Source: Janthinobacterium violaceinigrum
GTDB taxonomy: Bacteria > Pseudomonadota > Gammaproteobacteria > Burkholderiales > Burkholderiaceae_D
Direction of reading: 5' to 3'
DNA length: 64,000 nucleotides
Assembly: GCF_009208555.1 (NCBI RefSeq)
Contig: NZ_WFLI01000010.1
Location: forward strand, 1 to 64,000
A model generated the notes under the pieces. It worked only from the letters and a program-made list of their open reading frames with translations. It did not search any database and was not told the DNA's origin. Numbering within the stretch: position 1 is the first letter of the stretch; each line of letters opens with the position of its first letter. Below, piece by piece: positions 9,464 through 17,550 of this stretch. Both the position numbers and the translations under genes were made by a program.

Positions 9464-10012
9464 GTGATCAAGGCTTTATGTGTGTACTGCGGCGCCAATG
9501 CGGGCGTCTCGCCGGACTATGCCGTGGCGGCGCGCGAACTGGCGCGCGTGCTGGTGGCGGAAAATATTTCACTGGTATATGGCGGCGGCAAGGTTGGCCT
9601 GATGGGCGTGATCGCCGATGAAGTGCTGCGCCTGGGCGGCGAAGTGACGGGCGTGATTCCCACCCAACTGGTCGAACGCGAAGTGGGGCACACGGGCTTG
9701 ACGCGCCAGTTCATCGTGAAGGACATGCATGAGCGCAAGGCGATGATGGCCAGCCTGTCCGACGCCTTCATCGCCATGCCCGGCGGCTATGGCACCCTGG
9801 AAGAACTGTTCGAGATGCTCACGTGGGCCCAGCTGGGCCTGCATGCCAAGCCCATCGGCTTGCTCAATGTCGACGGTTTTTATGACGGCTTGATTGCTTT
9901 CGTGCAAAACGGCAAGGAGCAGGGCTTCATCCGTCCGCAGCACGCGGCCTTCCTCAACGCCGATGCCGATCCGGCAGCGCTGGTGCAGCGCCTGAAGGAG
10001 TGCGCACCCTAG
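9464..10012 (+). CDS. LOG family protein (cytokinin riboside 5'-monophosphate phosphoribohydrolase-type)
   Basis: 182 residues from GTG 9464, with AAGGA 5-9 bases upstream. The Rossmann-like fold starts with CVYCGANAG, and the family signature PGGYGTLEE is near residues 105-113, preceded by MHERKAMM, which contributes to the active site. Members hydrolyse the N-glycosidic bond of nucleoside 5'-monophosphates; the plant-like LOG enzymes release cytokinins. In bacteria the physiological substrate is often just AMP or modified AMP. The length is close to the usual 185-195. It is the last gene before a terminator. Confidence 0.92.
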   Translation: MIKALCVYCGANAGVSPDYAVAARELARVLVAENISLVYGGGKVGLMGVIADEVLRLGGEVTGVIPTQLVEREVGHTGLTRQFIVKDMHERKAMMASLSDAFIAMPGGYGTLEELFEMLTWAQLGLHAKPIGLLNVDGFYDGLIAFVQNGKEQGFIRPQHAAFLNADADPAALVQRLKECAP

Positions 10013-10034
10013 CGCCACCGTAGCCCAGCGAGAC

Positions 10035-10066
10035 AGCCATGCCCTGAAAAGTGCATGGCTTTTTTT
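10035..10066 (+). terminator. Rho-independent terminator after the LOG gene
   Basis: Stem agccatgc/gcatggct (10035-10042 and 10053-10060) followed by a T run to 10066. Confidence 0.85.
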
Positions 10067-10313
10067 ATTTCTACACGGAAAAATTGATCAAGCTCAATAA
10101 ATTAATTAATAAAAATATGGCCACAATGTTTCCTATGAGGCATGTTTTTTTGAAAATGAAGATGCTTTTTATGCATTAATGTGTTCTACTGGAATTGTTC
10201 AAAAGACAGGCATGTCGGACACCCAGCGAGGCGCCTCCCGTTTCCCGCTACGACGCCTAAGTATTGCAAGTTGCCACAACCTCGCTACTTCATCATTTTG
10301 AAAGGATGCAATT
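10067..10313 (+). other. AT-rich leader upstream of the PEP-CTERM gene
   Basis: The part from about 10070 to 10190 is clearly AT-richer than the surrounding genes (many aataaa/attaat words) and contains no supported gene. It probably holds the promoter and 5' leader of the following exported protein. The ribosome binding site GAAAGGATG is at 10300-10308. Confidence 0.5.
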
Positions 10314-10916
10314 GTGAAACCAATGACCCTCTTGCGCGCGACTGCTGTCGCTGCCATCCTCGCCGCCGGCGGCGCCCACGCTCAAACCACCATCATCGGC
10401 TTTGATCCGCTGGAACAACCCGGCATCCTCGGCTCCGTCTTCGATTCCTATTCCGAAGGCGGCTACAATTTCGACAGCAGCTTCCTGGGCTTGCTCAGTT
10501 CTGCCCATCAAAGCAACTTTGCCTATGCGGGCTCGGCCGGCCTTGGCGCCACGGTGCTGACGACAACCACATTGAGCCGTAACGATGGGGCCGCATTCTC
10601 GCTGAGCTCGATCAGCCTGGCCGATTTCGTGAGCTTGCCTGGCCCCTACGACGTGACGTTCGTCGGCAATAAGGTAGGCGGCGGCACGGTGACCCAGACC
10701 TTCAGCCTCGATGGCAGCCATAATTTCAGCAATTACACGTTCACGGGTTTCAACAACCTGCTCTCGGCAACGTGGCAGGAGGGCGCCTTGCACACCTTCC
10801 AGGTCGACAATGTTGCCGCCAGCGTCAGCGCCGTGCCGGAACCGGCCACCTACGGCATGATGCTGGGCGGACTGGGTCTGCTGGCCTTCCTGCGCCGCCG
10901 CAAGAACGCCGCCTGA
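10314..10916 (+). CDS. PEP-CTERM sorting-domain protein
   Basis: 200 residues from GTG 10314 behind GAAAGGA. Residues 1-23 are a Sec signal peptide ending AHA. The mature part is Gly/Ser/Thr-rich and probably beta-structured. The C-terminus is a textbook PEP-CTERM anchor: VPEPATYGMMLGGLGLL (about 177-193), a hydrophobic helix, then the basic tail RRRK. Such proteins are cut at the PEP motif by an exosortase (EpsH/XrtA type) and end up at the surface or in the extracellular matrix. No exosortase gene lies in the window. The function of the mature domain is unknown. The AT-rich upstream region suggests its own promoter. Confidence 0.92.
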   Translation: MKPMTLLRATAVAAILAAGGAHAQTTIIGFDPLEQPGILGSVFDSYSEGGYNFDSSFLGLLSSAHQSNFAYAGSAGLGATVLTTTTLSRNDGAAFSLSSISLADFVSLPGPYDVTFVGNKVGGGTVTQTFSLDGSHNFSNYTFTGFNNLLSATWQEGALHTFQVDNVAASVSAVPEPATYGMMLGGLGLLAFLRRRKNAA

Positions 10917-11009
10917 GCCTGACGCCACCTGATACCGGCCACGCCGGCGCATGCGCAAGCCGCCGCCCGTTTTAGCCGGCGGCGATGCCCACAGGCTGGC
11001 GCCCGTCAC

Positions 11010-11036
11010 AACGCCCCGGAGTTCCTCCGGGGCGTT
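11010..11036. terminator. Hairpin between convergent genes
   Basis: Perfect 12-base stem aacgccccggag/ctccggggcgtt with a 3-base loop, between the PEP-CTERM gene and the convergent metalloprotease gene. There is no long T run on either side, so termination by this stem alone is not certain. Confidence 0.6.
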
Positions 11037-11048
11037 GTCATTCGTGCG

Positions 11049-11561
11049 TCACGACCACAGACGCTGGCCGGACAGGTCGAGCTGGGTCAGGTACAGGCGC
11101 ACGTCGAATTCGTACTGGTGGTACTGCGGTTCCATATACGTGCACAGCTTGTAGAATGCCTTGTCGTGCTGTTTTTCCTTCACATGCGCCAGTTCGTGCA
11201 CGGCGATCATGCGCAGGAATTCCAGCGGCACTTCCTTGAACATGGTGGCCACGCGGATTTCATGCTTGGCCTTGAGCTTGCCGCCTTGCACGCGCGAGAT
11301 CGAGGTATGCAAGCCCAGCGCATGCTGGATCACATGGATCTTGCTGTCGAACGCCACCTTGTTGATGGGTTCGGCATTGCGCAGGAATTCATTCTTCAAG
11401 TCTTGCACGTACTGGTACAGCGCCTTGTCGTTGCGCACATCGTGCGCATTCGGGTAGCGTTTTAACAGGACGTCGCCCAGCTTGTCCTGTGCGATCAGTT
11501 GCTGCACTTGCGATTGCGTTTGTTCGGAATAGGCGCTCAGGTATTTCAGGGATGGCTGCAT
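11049..11561 (-). CDS. YgjP-like zinc metallopeptidase
   Basis: 170 residues from the ATG at 11559-11561; upstream in-frame starts would add low-complexity residues and are less likely. The zinc motif HELAHVKEKQHDKAFY (about 125-140) has the HExxH helix and a downstream His typical of the M48-related YgjP/DUF45 group. The N-terminal part is helical. These are small soluble metalloproteases or metal-binding proteins of unknown substrate. The protein has no signal peptide, so it is cytoplasmic. It converges on the PEP-CTERM gene with a strong hairpin between the two. Confidence 0.83.
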   Translation of the reverse strand: MQPSLKYLSAYSEQTQSQVQQLIAQDKLGDVLLKRYPNAHDVRNDKALYQYVQDLKNEFLRNAEPINKVAFDSKIHVIQHALGLHTSISRVQGGKLKAKHEIRVATMFKEVPLEFLRMIAVHELAHVKEKQHDKAFYKLCTYMEPQYHQYEFDVRLYLTQLDLSGQRLWS

Positions 11562-11709
11562 GCGGGGACGGGCGGGATGGAAGGCGAGGCGAGAATGTAC
11601 CATACCGCCGCGTCCGGCGCTGCGCCAGTCCCGGCACGGGGTTGCCATGGCCGCCCCGTGCCGTCGTCAAGCGCCCCGTGCTGCCGGGTCGGTCAGCCCG
11701 GTAGCCCGG

Positions 11710-12123
11710 TCAGCCCTTGTCGTCTTCGTCCTTGCCGCCCTGCCGGCCAGTGCGCCCCTGTTCGGTGCGCCCTTGCTCGGTGCTGCCGGCGCGCGTGGCC
11801 GTGCCGCTGCGGTTTTCATTGGCGCGTTGGGCCGATTGCCGGCTTTCGCCACCCTTGCGGCCGATTTCCGCCATGTGTTCACGGTTGCGGCTGACGGCTT
11901 CGCCGCCTTTCTGCCCGGCCCGGCGCGCTTCTTCCGAGTCGAATTCATGTGCCGTGCCCTTTTGATGGGCTGCCTGGCCGCCCTTGCTGGCGATTTCGCG
12001 TTGCTGCTCCTCATTCATGGCGGCAAAGCCCCGTTTGCTCGTGCCTTTGGCGCTGCCCGATTCGCCCGCTTTCTGGCTGCTGCCAGCGCCTTTGCCTTGC
12101 TCATTACCTTGATTGTTAGCCAT
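11710..12123 (-). CDS. KGG-repeat stress-induced protein
   Basis: 137 residues, very hydrophilic, with little predicted fold. It contains three KGG-type repeats (ASKGGQAAHQKG, GQKGGEAVSRN, GRKGGESRQSA) of the family that includes Bacillus GsiB and E. coli YciG, linked to general stress and to desiccation-type protection or motility control. The ends are rich in Gly, Ser, Gln and Arg and are probably disordered. The start has a strong AAGGAGA site. The gene lies 35 bases after the phasin gene on the same strand, so the two are probably one operon. The exact role is unknown. Confidence 0.87.
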   Translation of the reverse strand: MANNQGNEQGKGAGSSQKAGESGSAKGTSKRGFAAMNEEQQREIASKGGQAAHQKGTAHEFDSEEARRAGQKGGEAVSRNREHMAEIGRKGGESRQSAQRANENRSGTATRAGSTEQGRTEQGRTGRQGGKDEDDKG

Positions 12124-12158
12124 GTCGGTCTCCTTGCTGTCGAGTGGGTATCAGATGC

Positions 12159-12671
12159 TCAATGCGCCTGATCGGATTGTCTGCCCGTATCGCGGCTGCG
12201 GCCCGCGCCGTCGCGGTGGCCCGTGATCTGCATTTTTTCGATCATTTCACGCTGGCGCTGCGTGGCTTTTTCCGTTTCTTCGGCCGTCTTGCGCACCACT
12301 TCATCAGCGAAGGCCACGGCCGTGCGGCTGGTTTCGGGCAGGTGGTTCTCTGCCGTGCGGTTCATTTCGACATTGGCGTTGGCGACGAGATTGCCGAGTT
12401 GCTGCTGGTACTGGCGCAGCTTGTCGCTACCCGGCTGCAACTGGGCCGCGGCCAGCGACAGGAACTCGCCCGTGTCGCGCGCGCACAGCAGTCGCTGGCT
12501 GGCGTTGCTCCATTCCTGCAGCAGGTCTTGCGCCAGCCGCAGGTGCAGTTCGCTCAATTGCTGCGCCGTATCGAACAGCTTGCGCGACAGTTCCGTAGCG
12601 AAATTGCACTGGGCCTCCAGATGGGACTTCAGGGCGGGGCTGAGACTGGGGGGAATACTGTTTGTGAACAT
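12159..12671 (-). CDS. Phasin family protein
   Basis: 170 residues from the ATG at 12669-12671, preceded by AGGT. It is helical and amphipathic throughout, with the phasin-type order: SLSPALKSHLEAQCNFATEL, then a helical zone around the conserved QWSNAS-like stretch (here QEWSNASQRLL), then FADEVVRKTAEETEKATQRQ. Such proteins coat polyhydroxyalkanoate granules or act as small stress chaperones. The C-terminal 25 residues are Arg/Asp/Gly-rich and disordered. It is the second phasin in the window, after the PhaF-type one at 7.2 kb. Downstream is a KGG stress protein, suggesting a joint stress or stationary-phase role. Confidence 0.82.
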   Translation of the reverse strand: MFTNSIPPSLSPALKSHLEAQCNFATELSRKLFDTAQQLSELHLRLAQDLLQEWSNASQRLLCARDTGEFLSLAAAQLQPGSDKLRQYQQQLGNLVANANVEMNRTAENHLPETSRTAVAFADEVVRKTAEETEKATQRQREMIEKMQITGHRDGAGRSRDTGRQSDQAH

Positions 12672-13016
12672 GTTCTACCTCAATGAAAAACTGATCCAGG
12701 AAACACCCGGTGCACCGGATGCGGCGTATGGTGAGACAAGCAAAGGGATAGACGCCGGATGGCGTGCCAGGTTCCACGCCAGATGCCGGTTTGGCGCGAG
12801 AATGGTGCCTGGCTGAGGGAAAAACGCGATGACTTTGCGTTAGATCAAATGAACGTGAATTGGCTTGCCGCCGTCGGCCGCCATGCTGCTTGTGTGGAAA
12901 ATGCAGGTTTACGGGCCCGGCCGTGCGACAATAGCCGGCTCGCGGCAGCGCAGCCGATGGCCGGCGCGCGTGGCTGAGCCGAGCATAGCCCTACTTTTTT
13001 GCCTTATTCCGCGACC
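12672..13016. other. Divergent promoter region between the phasin gene and purU
   Basis: About 345 bases without a gene. It must hold the promoters of the leftward phasin-KGG pair and of rightward purU. No strong sigma-70 boxes, palindromes or terminators stand out. Confidence 0.5.
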
Positions 13017-13898
13017 ATGACGCATCCCGAATACATCCTGACCCTGTCCTGCCTGGACCAGCGCGGCATCGTGCACCGCGTGTCCGGCTTCCTGGCCGAA
13101 CGCGGCTGCAACATCCTCGATTCCGCCCAGTTCGGCGACCAGGAATCCCAGCTGTTCTTCATGCGCGTGCATTTCGCGCTGGAAGACGGCGCCGTCAGCG
13201 ACGCCCAGCTGCGCAGCGACTTTGCCGACCTGTCGCAAGCCATGCAGTTGAATGGCCCTTTCCACGGCCAGCTGCACGATGCGCGCGTCAAGCCGCGCGT
13301 GATGCTGATGGTGTCGAAGATCGGCCATTGCCTGAACGATTTGCTGTTCCGCTACAAGAGCGGCTTGCTGAACGTGGAAATTCCCGCCATCGTGTCGAAC
13401 CACATGGAGTTCTACCAGCTGGCGGCCAGCTACAATATTCCGTTCCACCACCTGCCGCTGGCGGCGGGCGCGCCGGAAGCGGCCAAGCTGGCGCAGGAAG
13501 CGAAGATCGTCGACTTGATGGACACGCACAAGATCGACCTGGTGGTGCTGGCGCGCTACATGCAGATCCTGTCGCCGGGCCTGTGCCAGGCGCTGGACGG
13601 CCGCGCCATCAATATCCACCATTCCTTCCTGCCCAGCTTCAAGGGCGCCAAGCCGTATGCGCAGGCGCACCACCGCGGCGTCAAGCTGATCGGCGCGACG
13701 GCCCACTTCGTCACAGGCGACCTGGATGAAGGCCCGATCATCGAACAGGACGTCGAGCGCGTTGACCACGCGATGGATGCGGAGACCCTGACGGCCATCG
13801 GCCGCGACGTCGAGTGCGTGGTGCTGGCGCGCGCCGTCAAATGGTTCGTCGAGCACCGCATCCTGAAAAATGGCGACAAGACGGTCGTCTTCCGCTAA
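13017..13898 (+). CDS. purU: Formyltetrahydrofolate deformylase
   Basis: 293 residues from ATG 13017 (an in-frame TTG at 12999 is less likely). It hydrolyses 10-formyl-tetrahydrofolate to formate and tetrahydrofolate, balancing one-carbon pools and supplying formate for PurT. An N-terminal ACT regulatory domain (about 4-85, ILTLSCLDQRGIVHRVSGFL) is followed by the formyltransferase-like domain with the catalytic segment INIHHSFLPSF and GATAHFVTGDLDEGPIIEQD. Length and motifs match the family. It lies 50 bases before yaeQ on the same strand. Confidence 0.95.
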   Translation: MTHPEYILTLSCLDQRGIVHRVSGFLAERGCNILDSAQFGDQESQLFFMRVHFALEDGAVSDAQLRSDFADLSQAMQLNGPFHGQLHDARVKPRVMLMVSKIGHCLNDLLFRYKSGLLNVEIPAIVSNHMEFYQLAASYNIPFHHLPLAAGAPEAAKLAQEAKIVDLMDTHKIDLVVLARYMQILSPGLCQALDGRAINIHHSFLPSFKGAKPYAQAHHRGVKLIGATAHFVTGDLDEGPIIEQDVERVDHAMDAETLTAIGRDVECVVLARAVKWFVEHRILKNGDKTVVFR

Positions 13899-13948
13899 AT
13901 TGGCGGACAGCATTTACTTACCTGATTGATTACTGAGACAGAAATACG

Positions 13949-14491
13949 ATGGCCCTTAAAGCAACAATTTTCAAAGCCGATCTGCAGATCGCCGACATGG
14001 ACCGCAATTACTACCAGGATCACGCGCTGACCCTGGCGCGCCACCCGTCCGAAACGGACGAGCGCATGATGGTGCGCCTGCTGGCATTTGCCATCCACGC
14101 CGACGAGGCGCTGACCTTCACCAAGGGCCTGTTCGACACGGAGGAGCCCGACCTGTGGCAGAAGGATCTGACGGGCGCCATCCAGCTGTGGATCGAGGTG
14201 GGCCAGCCGGACGAAAAACGCATTCTGAAGGCCTGCGGCCGTTCGGAACAGGTGATCGTCTACAGCTATGGCGCAACCAGCCACATCTGGTGGAAGCAGA
14301 TCGCGAACAAGCTGGAACGGGCGAAGAACCTGACCGTGATCAATTTGCCGTCGGAAGCGGCGCAAGACATGAGCAAGCTGGCGCAGCGCACGATGCAGCT
14401 GCAGTGCACGATCCAGGATGGCCAGATCTGGCTGACGGACAGCGTCAACACGGTGCTGATCGACCGCGAACCGGTGAAGCCGGCCCGCTGA
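13949..14491 (+). CDS. yaeQ: YaeQ family protein
   Basis: 180 residues, matching the YaeQ family along its whole length (MALKATIFKADLQIADMDR, HPSETDERMMVRLLAF, PDLWQKDLTGAIQLWIEVGQP, SYGATSHIWWKQI). The fold is related to PD-(D/E)XK nucleases, but the biological role is not known; E. coli YaeQ was once linked to RfaH compensation. It is cytoplasmic. It follows purU closely and ends at a strong two-way terminator shared with the opposite gene. Confidence 0.93.
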   Translation: MALKATIFKADLQIADMDRNYYQDHALTLARHPSETDERMMVRLLAFAIHADEALTFTKGLFDTEEPDLWQKDLTGAIQLWIEVGQPDEKRILKACGRSEQVIVYSYGATSHIWWKQIANKLERAKNLTVINLPSEAAQDMSKLAQRTMQLQCTIQDGQIWLTDSVNTVLIDREPVKPAR

Positions 14492-14510
14492 TTCCGGCTG
14501 TGTGCAATGC

Positions 14511-14538
14511 AAAAAGCCCGGAGCGATCCGGGCTTTTG
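14511..14538. terminator. Bidirectional rho-independent terminator
   Basis: Stem agcccgga/tccgggct with loop gcga, flanked by A (14511-14515) and T (14534-14537) runs, between convergent yaeQ and the DUF2807 gene. Confidence 0.88.
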
Positions 14539-14551
14539 TCATTGCGGGCGC

Positions 14552-15337
14552 TTAATTCGGCGCCGCGCCCAGGCGTCGGATGCTGCTCGAACGCTGCATG
14601 CTGCGGCTGATGCGCGGGTCGCCGTAGTAGCTGACTTCGCCCGAGCCGCCGATGCTGATGGTCAGGTCGTCCTTGGCCCACACTTCCGCCTCGCCCGAGC
14701 CGCCGATGCTCACCTGCACTTCGCGCGCGCCCAGGCGGCCTGCCTGGATATTGCCCGAGCCGCCGATCGATGCCGTCAGCTGCTCCGTCTTGCCGCTGGC
14801 CTTGAAGTTGCCGCTGCCGCCGATGGCCACGGACACCATGCGGCTGTCGAGATCGCGCGCGTGGATGGAGCCGGAGCCGCCCACGTCGAAGCGCAGCTTC
14901 TCTGCGCGCAAGCCCGTCGCCGTGATGTTGCCCGAACCGCCCACGCTGATGCGCTCCACCTGGCGCGCCTGGATGACGATGTTCAGGCTGCTCTGGCGGA
15001 AATTCGCGTTGCGCTTGGCGGGGCGGATGCGCAGGGTGCCGTTTTCCACCGCCGTCTCGATCAGGGGCAGGATATTGTCGTCGGCTTCGATGGTGATGCT
15101 ATCCGTGTTGCCGATGCGCAGCTCGACCGTGCCCGGCACGTTCAGCGCCACGCCATGGAAACTGCCGACCTCGCGCGTCTGCTTTTGCAGCTTGCCGCTG
15201 CCCTGGATGCTGTTGCCGGAAATCCAGTCGAGCGGCGACGCCAGCGCCGGCGTGGCCGGAAGGGCCAGCGCGCAGGCGGCCAGCAGCAGGGCGGTGGCGG
15301 CACGGGCCTGGCGGGGATGGAAAAGTGGATGTGTCAT
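14552..15337 (-). CDS. Head GIN domain (DUF2807) exported protein
   Basis: 261 residues. A signal peptide (about 1-34, ending PALAS) precedes a DUF2807 putative auto-transporter adhesin, head GIN domain. Six regularly spaced V/I-GGSG motifs at 18-20 residue intervals form the turns of a right-handed beta-helix, the hallmark of the family. Family members are found at the surface or in the periplasm; their function is unknown. The gene is alone on its strand. The repeats are also visible in the DNA on the plus strand as gcccgagccgcc-like words every 54-62 bases. Confidence 0.87.
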   Translation of the reverse strand: MTHPLFHPRQARAATALLLAACALALPATPALASPLDWISGNSIQGSGKLQKQTREVGSFHGVALNVPGTVELRIGNTDSITIEADDNILPLIETAVENGTLRIRPAKRNANFRQSSLNIVIQARQVERISVGGSGNITATGLRAEKLRFDVGGSGSIHARDLDSRMVSVAIGGSGNFKASGKTEQLTASIGGSGNIQAGRLGAREVQVSIGGSGEAEVWAKDDLTISIGGSGEVSYYGDPRISRSMQRSSSIRRLGAAPN

Positions 15338-15525
15338 TCTTGCTCCCTGTTTTGAATTGGTATGCCTGCATGGTATGCGAGCCGGCCGCGCTTGCGTACC
15401 GCGCTGCGACAGACTGCGGCAGCGGCGGCACAGAATGCAGGAGGATGCGACAGGATGGCATGAGGTATCATGCGGGTATTGGACATACGACGACCGGCAG
15501 GTGCCGGTCCCACTACTGGAATTAC

Positions 15526-16161
15526 ATGCTGATCATCACCATCAAACAGGGCAAGGAAAAGAGCTTGCTGGGCCAATCGTGGATTTACGCGTCCGCGATT
15601 GAAAAAGTCGAAGGCAAGCCGCAGGAAAAAATGAAGCCGGGCTCGACTGCCATCGTGCAAAGCTCGTCGAAGCAGTTCATCGCCCGCGCCGCCTACAATT
15701 CGAAGTCGCAGATCCGCGCGCGCATCTGGAGCTTCAAGGAAGACGAACCCGTCGACCACGCGCTGATCAAGCGCCGGGTCAAGGCCGCCATCGAGAAAAA
15801 ATTAACTGCCATTAAGAAAGCGGGCGAGAACCAGCTGCTGACCCTGATCAAGGGCGAAGACGAGGGCTTGCCGGGCCTGGTGGTGCAGCTGTTTGGCGGC
15901 GTGCAAGGCTACCTGATCTGCGAATTCAACGCGGGCGGCGTCGATGCGTGGAAAGTGGCCATCGTGCAATCGCTGATGGCCTCCACGGGCTGCGCGAACG
16001 TGTACGAGCGTTGCGACGACCTGATGCGCAAGGGCGAAGGCTTGCCCCTGATCGACGGCGCCCTGGCCGGCGAAGAGCCGCCCGATGAAGTCATGCTGAC
16101 AGACAATGGCGTGCGCTATGCGCTGGACCTGAAGACGGGGCACAAGAGCAAGTTCCGTTGA
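15526..16161 (+). CDS. RlmI-like PUA-domain protein lacking the methyltransferase domain
   Basis: 211 residues from ATG 15526. The N-terminal PUA domain (IITIKQGKEKSLLGQSWIYA, then SKSQIRARIWSF) and the linker region (KGEDEGLPGLVVQLFGG, NVYERCDDLMRKGEGLPL) match the first half of class I 23S rRNA m5C methyltransferases of the RlmI/YccW type, which are near 390-400 residues. The frame stops at 16159-16161 right after YALDLKTGHKSKFR, where the catalytic domain would begin (LxTGxKTGFxLDQR). A terminator follows at once, so no lost second half is downstream. It is either a pseudogene-like remnant or a stand-alone RNA-binding PUA protein; the intact frame favours the second. Confidence 0.8.
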   Translation: MLIITIKQGKEKSLLGQSWIYASAIEKVEGKPQEKMKPGSTAIVQSSSKQFIARAAYNSKSQIRARIWSFKEDEPVDHALIKRRVKAAIEKKLTAIKKAGENQLLTLIKGEDEGLPGLVVQLFGGVQGYLICEFNAGGVDAWKVAIVQSLMASTGCANVYERCDDLMRKGEGLPLIDGALAGEEPPDEVMLTDNGVRYALDLKTGHKSKFR

Positions 16162-16180
16162 GGACTGCTGTTTGCGATGA

Positions 16181-16208
16181 AAAAAACCGGCGCTGGCCGG
16201 TTTTTTTT
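16181..16208 (+). terminator. Rho-independent terminator after the PUA gene
   Basis: Stem accggc/gccggt with loop gctg, T run 16201-16208. Confidence 0.85.
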
Positions 16209-16275
16209 CGTATGCGTGCCTGCAAGACGTTTAGGGCAAGGCGATGCAAGCCGCCATGGACGTCCTGCAGGCGCC

Positions 16276-17550
16276 TTACTCCAGCGGCACGCTGCGGTAT
16301 TTGTTCACCTCCAGCGCCGACACGGCGGGCGCATCATTGCCCCACGAGGCGCGCAGATACGTGACCACGGCGGCCACTTCGGCGTCATCCATGACGGGGC
16401 CGAACGGCGGCATGCCGTAGGGGCGCGGGTTGCCGCTGGTTCCGGGCGCGAAGCCGCCGTTGAGCACGAGGCGAATGGCGTTGACGGCCGAGACGGTTGT
16501 CAGCGCACGGTTGCCGGCCAGCGGCGGGTAGCCGGGCGGCACGCCCTTGCCGTCGTCCCCATGGCAGCTTGCGCATTGCGCCTCGTACAGCTTGGCGCCC
16601 AGCGCCAGTTGCTGCCGGGCTTGCTCCGACGTGTCGCGCGGCGTCCGTTTGACCGCTTGCGCGGGGCCGGGCAAGCTTTTCAGGTACACGGCCATCGCCT
16701 GCACGTCGGCCGAGCCCATGTGCTGCAAGCTTTGCCGCACCACCTCGGCCATGGGGCCGAAGACGGTGGCGCGCGGCGACACGCCCGTTTGCAGCAATTC
16801 CACGATATGCGCCGTGTCCCAGTCGCCCAGGCCCGCTTCCGCGTCCGACGTCAGCGACGGCGCGTACCAGCCCAGCACGGGGATCAGGCCGCCCGACAGG
16901 CCGTCGTCGCTGCCGCCCAGGGTGGTGCGGCTGCTATGGCAGGCGCTGCAGTGGCCCAGGCCCTGCACCAGGTAGGCGCCGCGGTTCCATTCCATGCTTT
17001 TTTCCGTCAGCGGCTGGTACACGCCCTGCTTGAAGTACAGCGCGCGCCAGGCGGCCAGCGCGATCTGCTGGTTGTAGGGGAAGCGCAGCGCGTGCGGCGC
17101 GTTTGCCTGCCGGTGCGGCGGCACGCTCTGGAAATACGCGTACAGGGCGTCGCTGTCTTCGCGCTGCACCTTGGTGTAGTTGGTGTAAGGAAAGGCCGGA
17201 TACAGCAGGCGGCCGTCTTTCGACTTGCCGTTGTGGATGGCGCGCCAGAAATCGTCGGCCGTCCAGCTGCCGATGCCCGTTTCCCTGTCGGCCGTGATGT
17301 TGGGCGAGAGCACCTTGCCGAACGGCGTCTGCAAGGCCCGTCCCCCCGCGTACGGCACGCCGCCGCGCGTCGTGTGGCAAGCCATGCAGTCGCCCGCCTT
17401 GGCCAGGTAGGCGCCGCGCGCGACCAGTTGGTCCCGGCTCAGGGTGCTGGCAACAGCGGGCGGGCCTAGGTCGTCGTCCGGGTACAGCAGGAATGTGGCG
17501 CTGCCGCCGGCGATCAGCACGAGGCCGGCCGCGATCATCCATTTTTTCAT
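16276..17550 (-). CDS. Triheme c-type cytochrome (alcohol/gluconate dehydrogenase cytochrome-type)
   Basis: 424 residues from the ATG at 17548-17550; a longer frame reading upstream overlaps the cytochrome c4 gene out of frame and is not the real start. An N-terminal hydrophobic anchor or signal (about 5-24) is followed by three haem motifs CMACH (55-59), CSACH and CASCH with distal Met candidates (YGMPPFGPVM near 396). The layout (KAGDCMACHTTRGG, GHCSACHSSRT, CASCHGDDGKG) is that of the membrane-bound cytochrome subunit of alcohol, sorbitol or gluconate dehydrogenases, which passes electrons from a flavin or PQQ enzyme to quinone. No dehydrogenase subunit lies in this operon. It overlaps the upstream cytochrome gene by 4 bases. 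Confidence 0.9.
   Translation of the reverse strand: MKKWMIAAGLVLIAGGSATFLLYPDDDLGPPAVASTLSRDQLVARGAYLAKAGDCMACHTTRGGVPYAGGRALQTPFGKVLSPNITADRETGIGSWTADDFWRAIHNGKSKDGRLLYPAFPYTNYTKVQREDSDALYAYFQSVPPHRQANAPHALRFPYNQQIALAAWRALYFKQGVYQPLTEKSMEWNRGAYLVQGLGHCSACHSSRTTLGGSDDGLSGGLIPVLGWYAPSLTSDAEAGLGDWDTAHIVELLQTGVSPRATVFGPMAEVVRQSLQHMGSADVQAMAVYLKSLPGPAQAVKRTPRDTSEQARQQLALGAKLYEAQCASCHGDDGKGVPPGYPPLAGNRALTTVSAVNAIRLVLNGGFAPGTSGNPRPYGMPPFGPVMDDAEVAAVVTYLRASWGNDAPAVSALEVNKYRSVPLE

Noticed and set aside
14640..14950. Regular repeats that might be a CRISPR array
   Set aside because: They are codons of the GGSG beta-helix steps; units vary and lie inside an intact frame.
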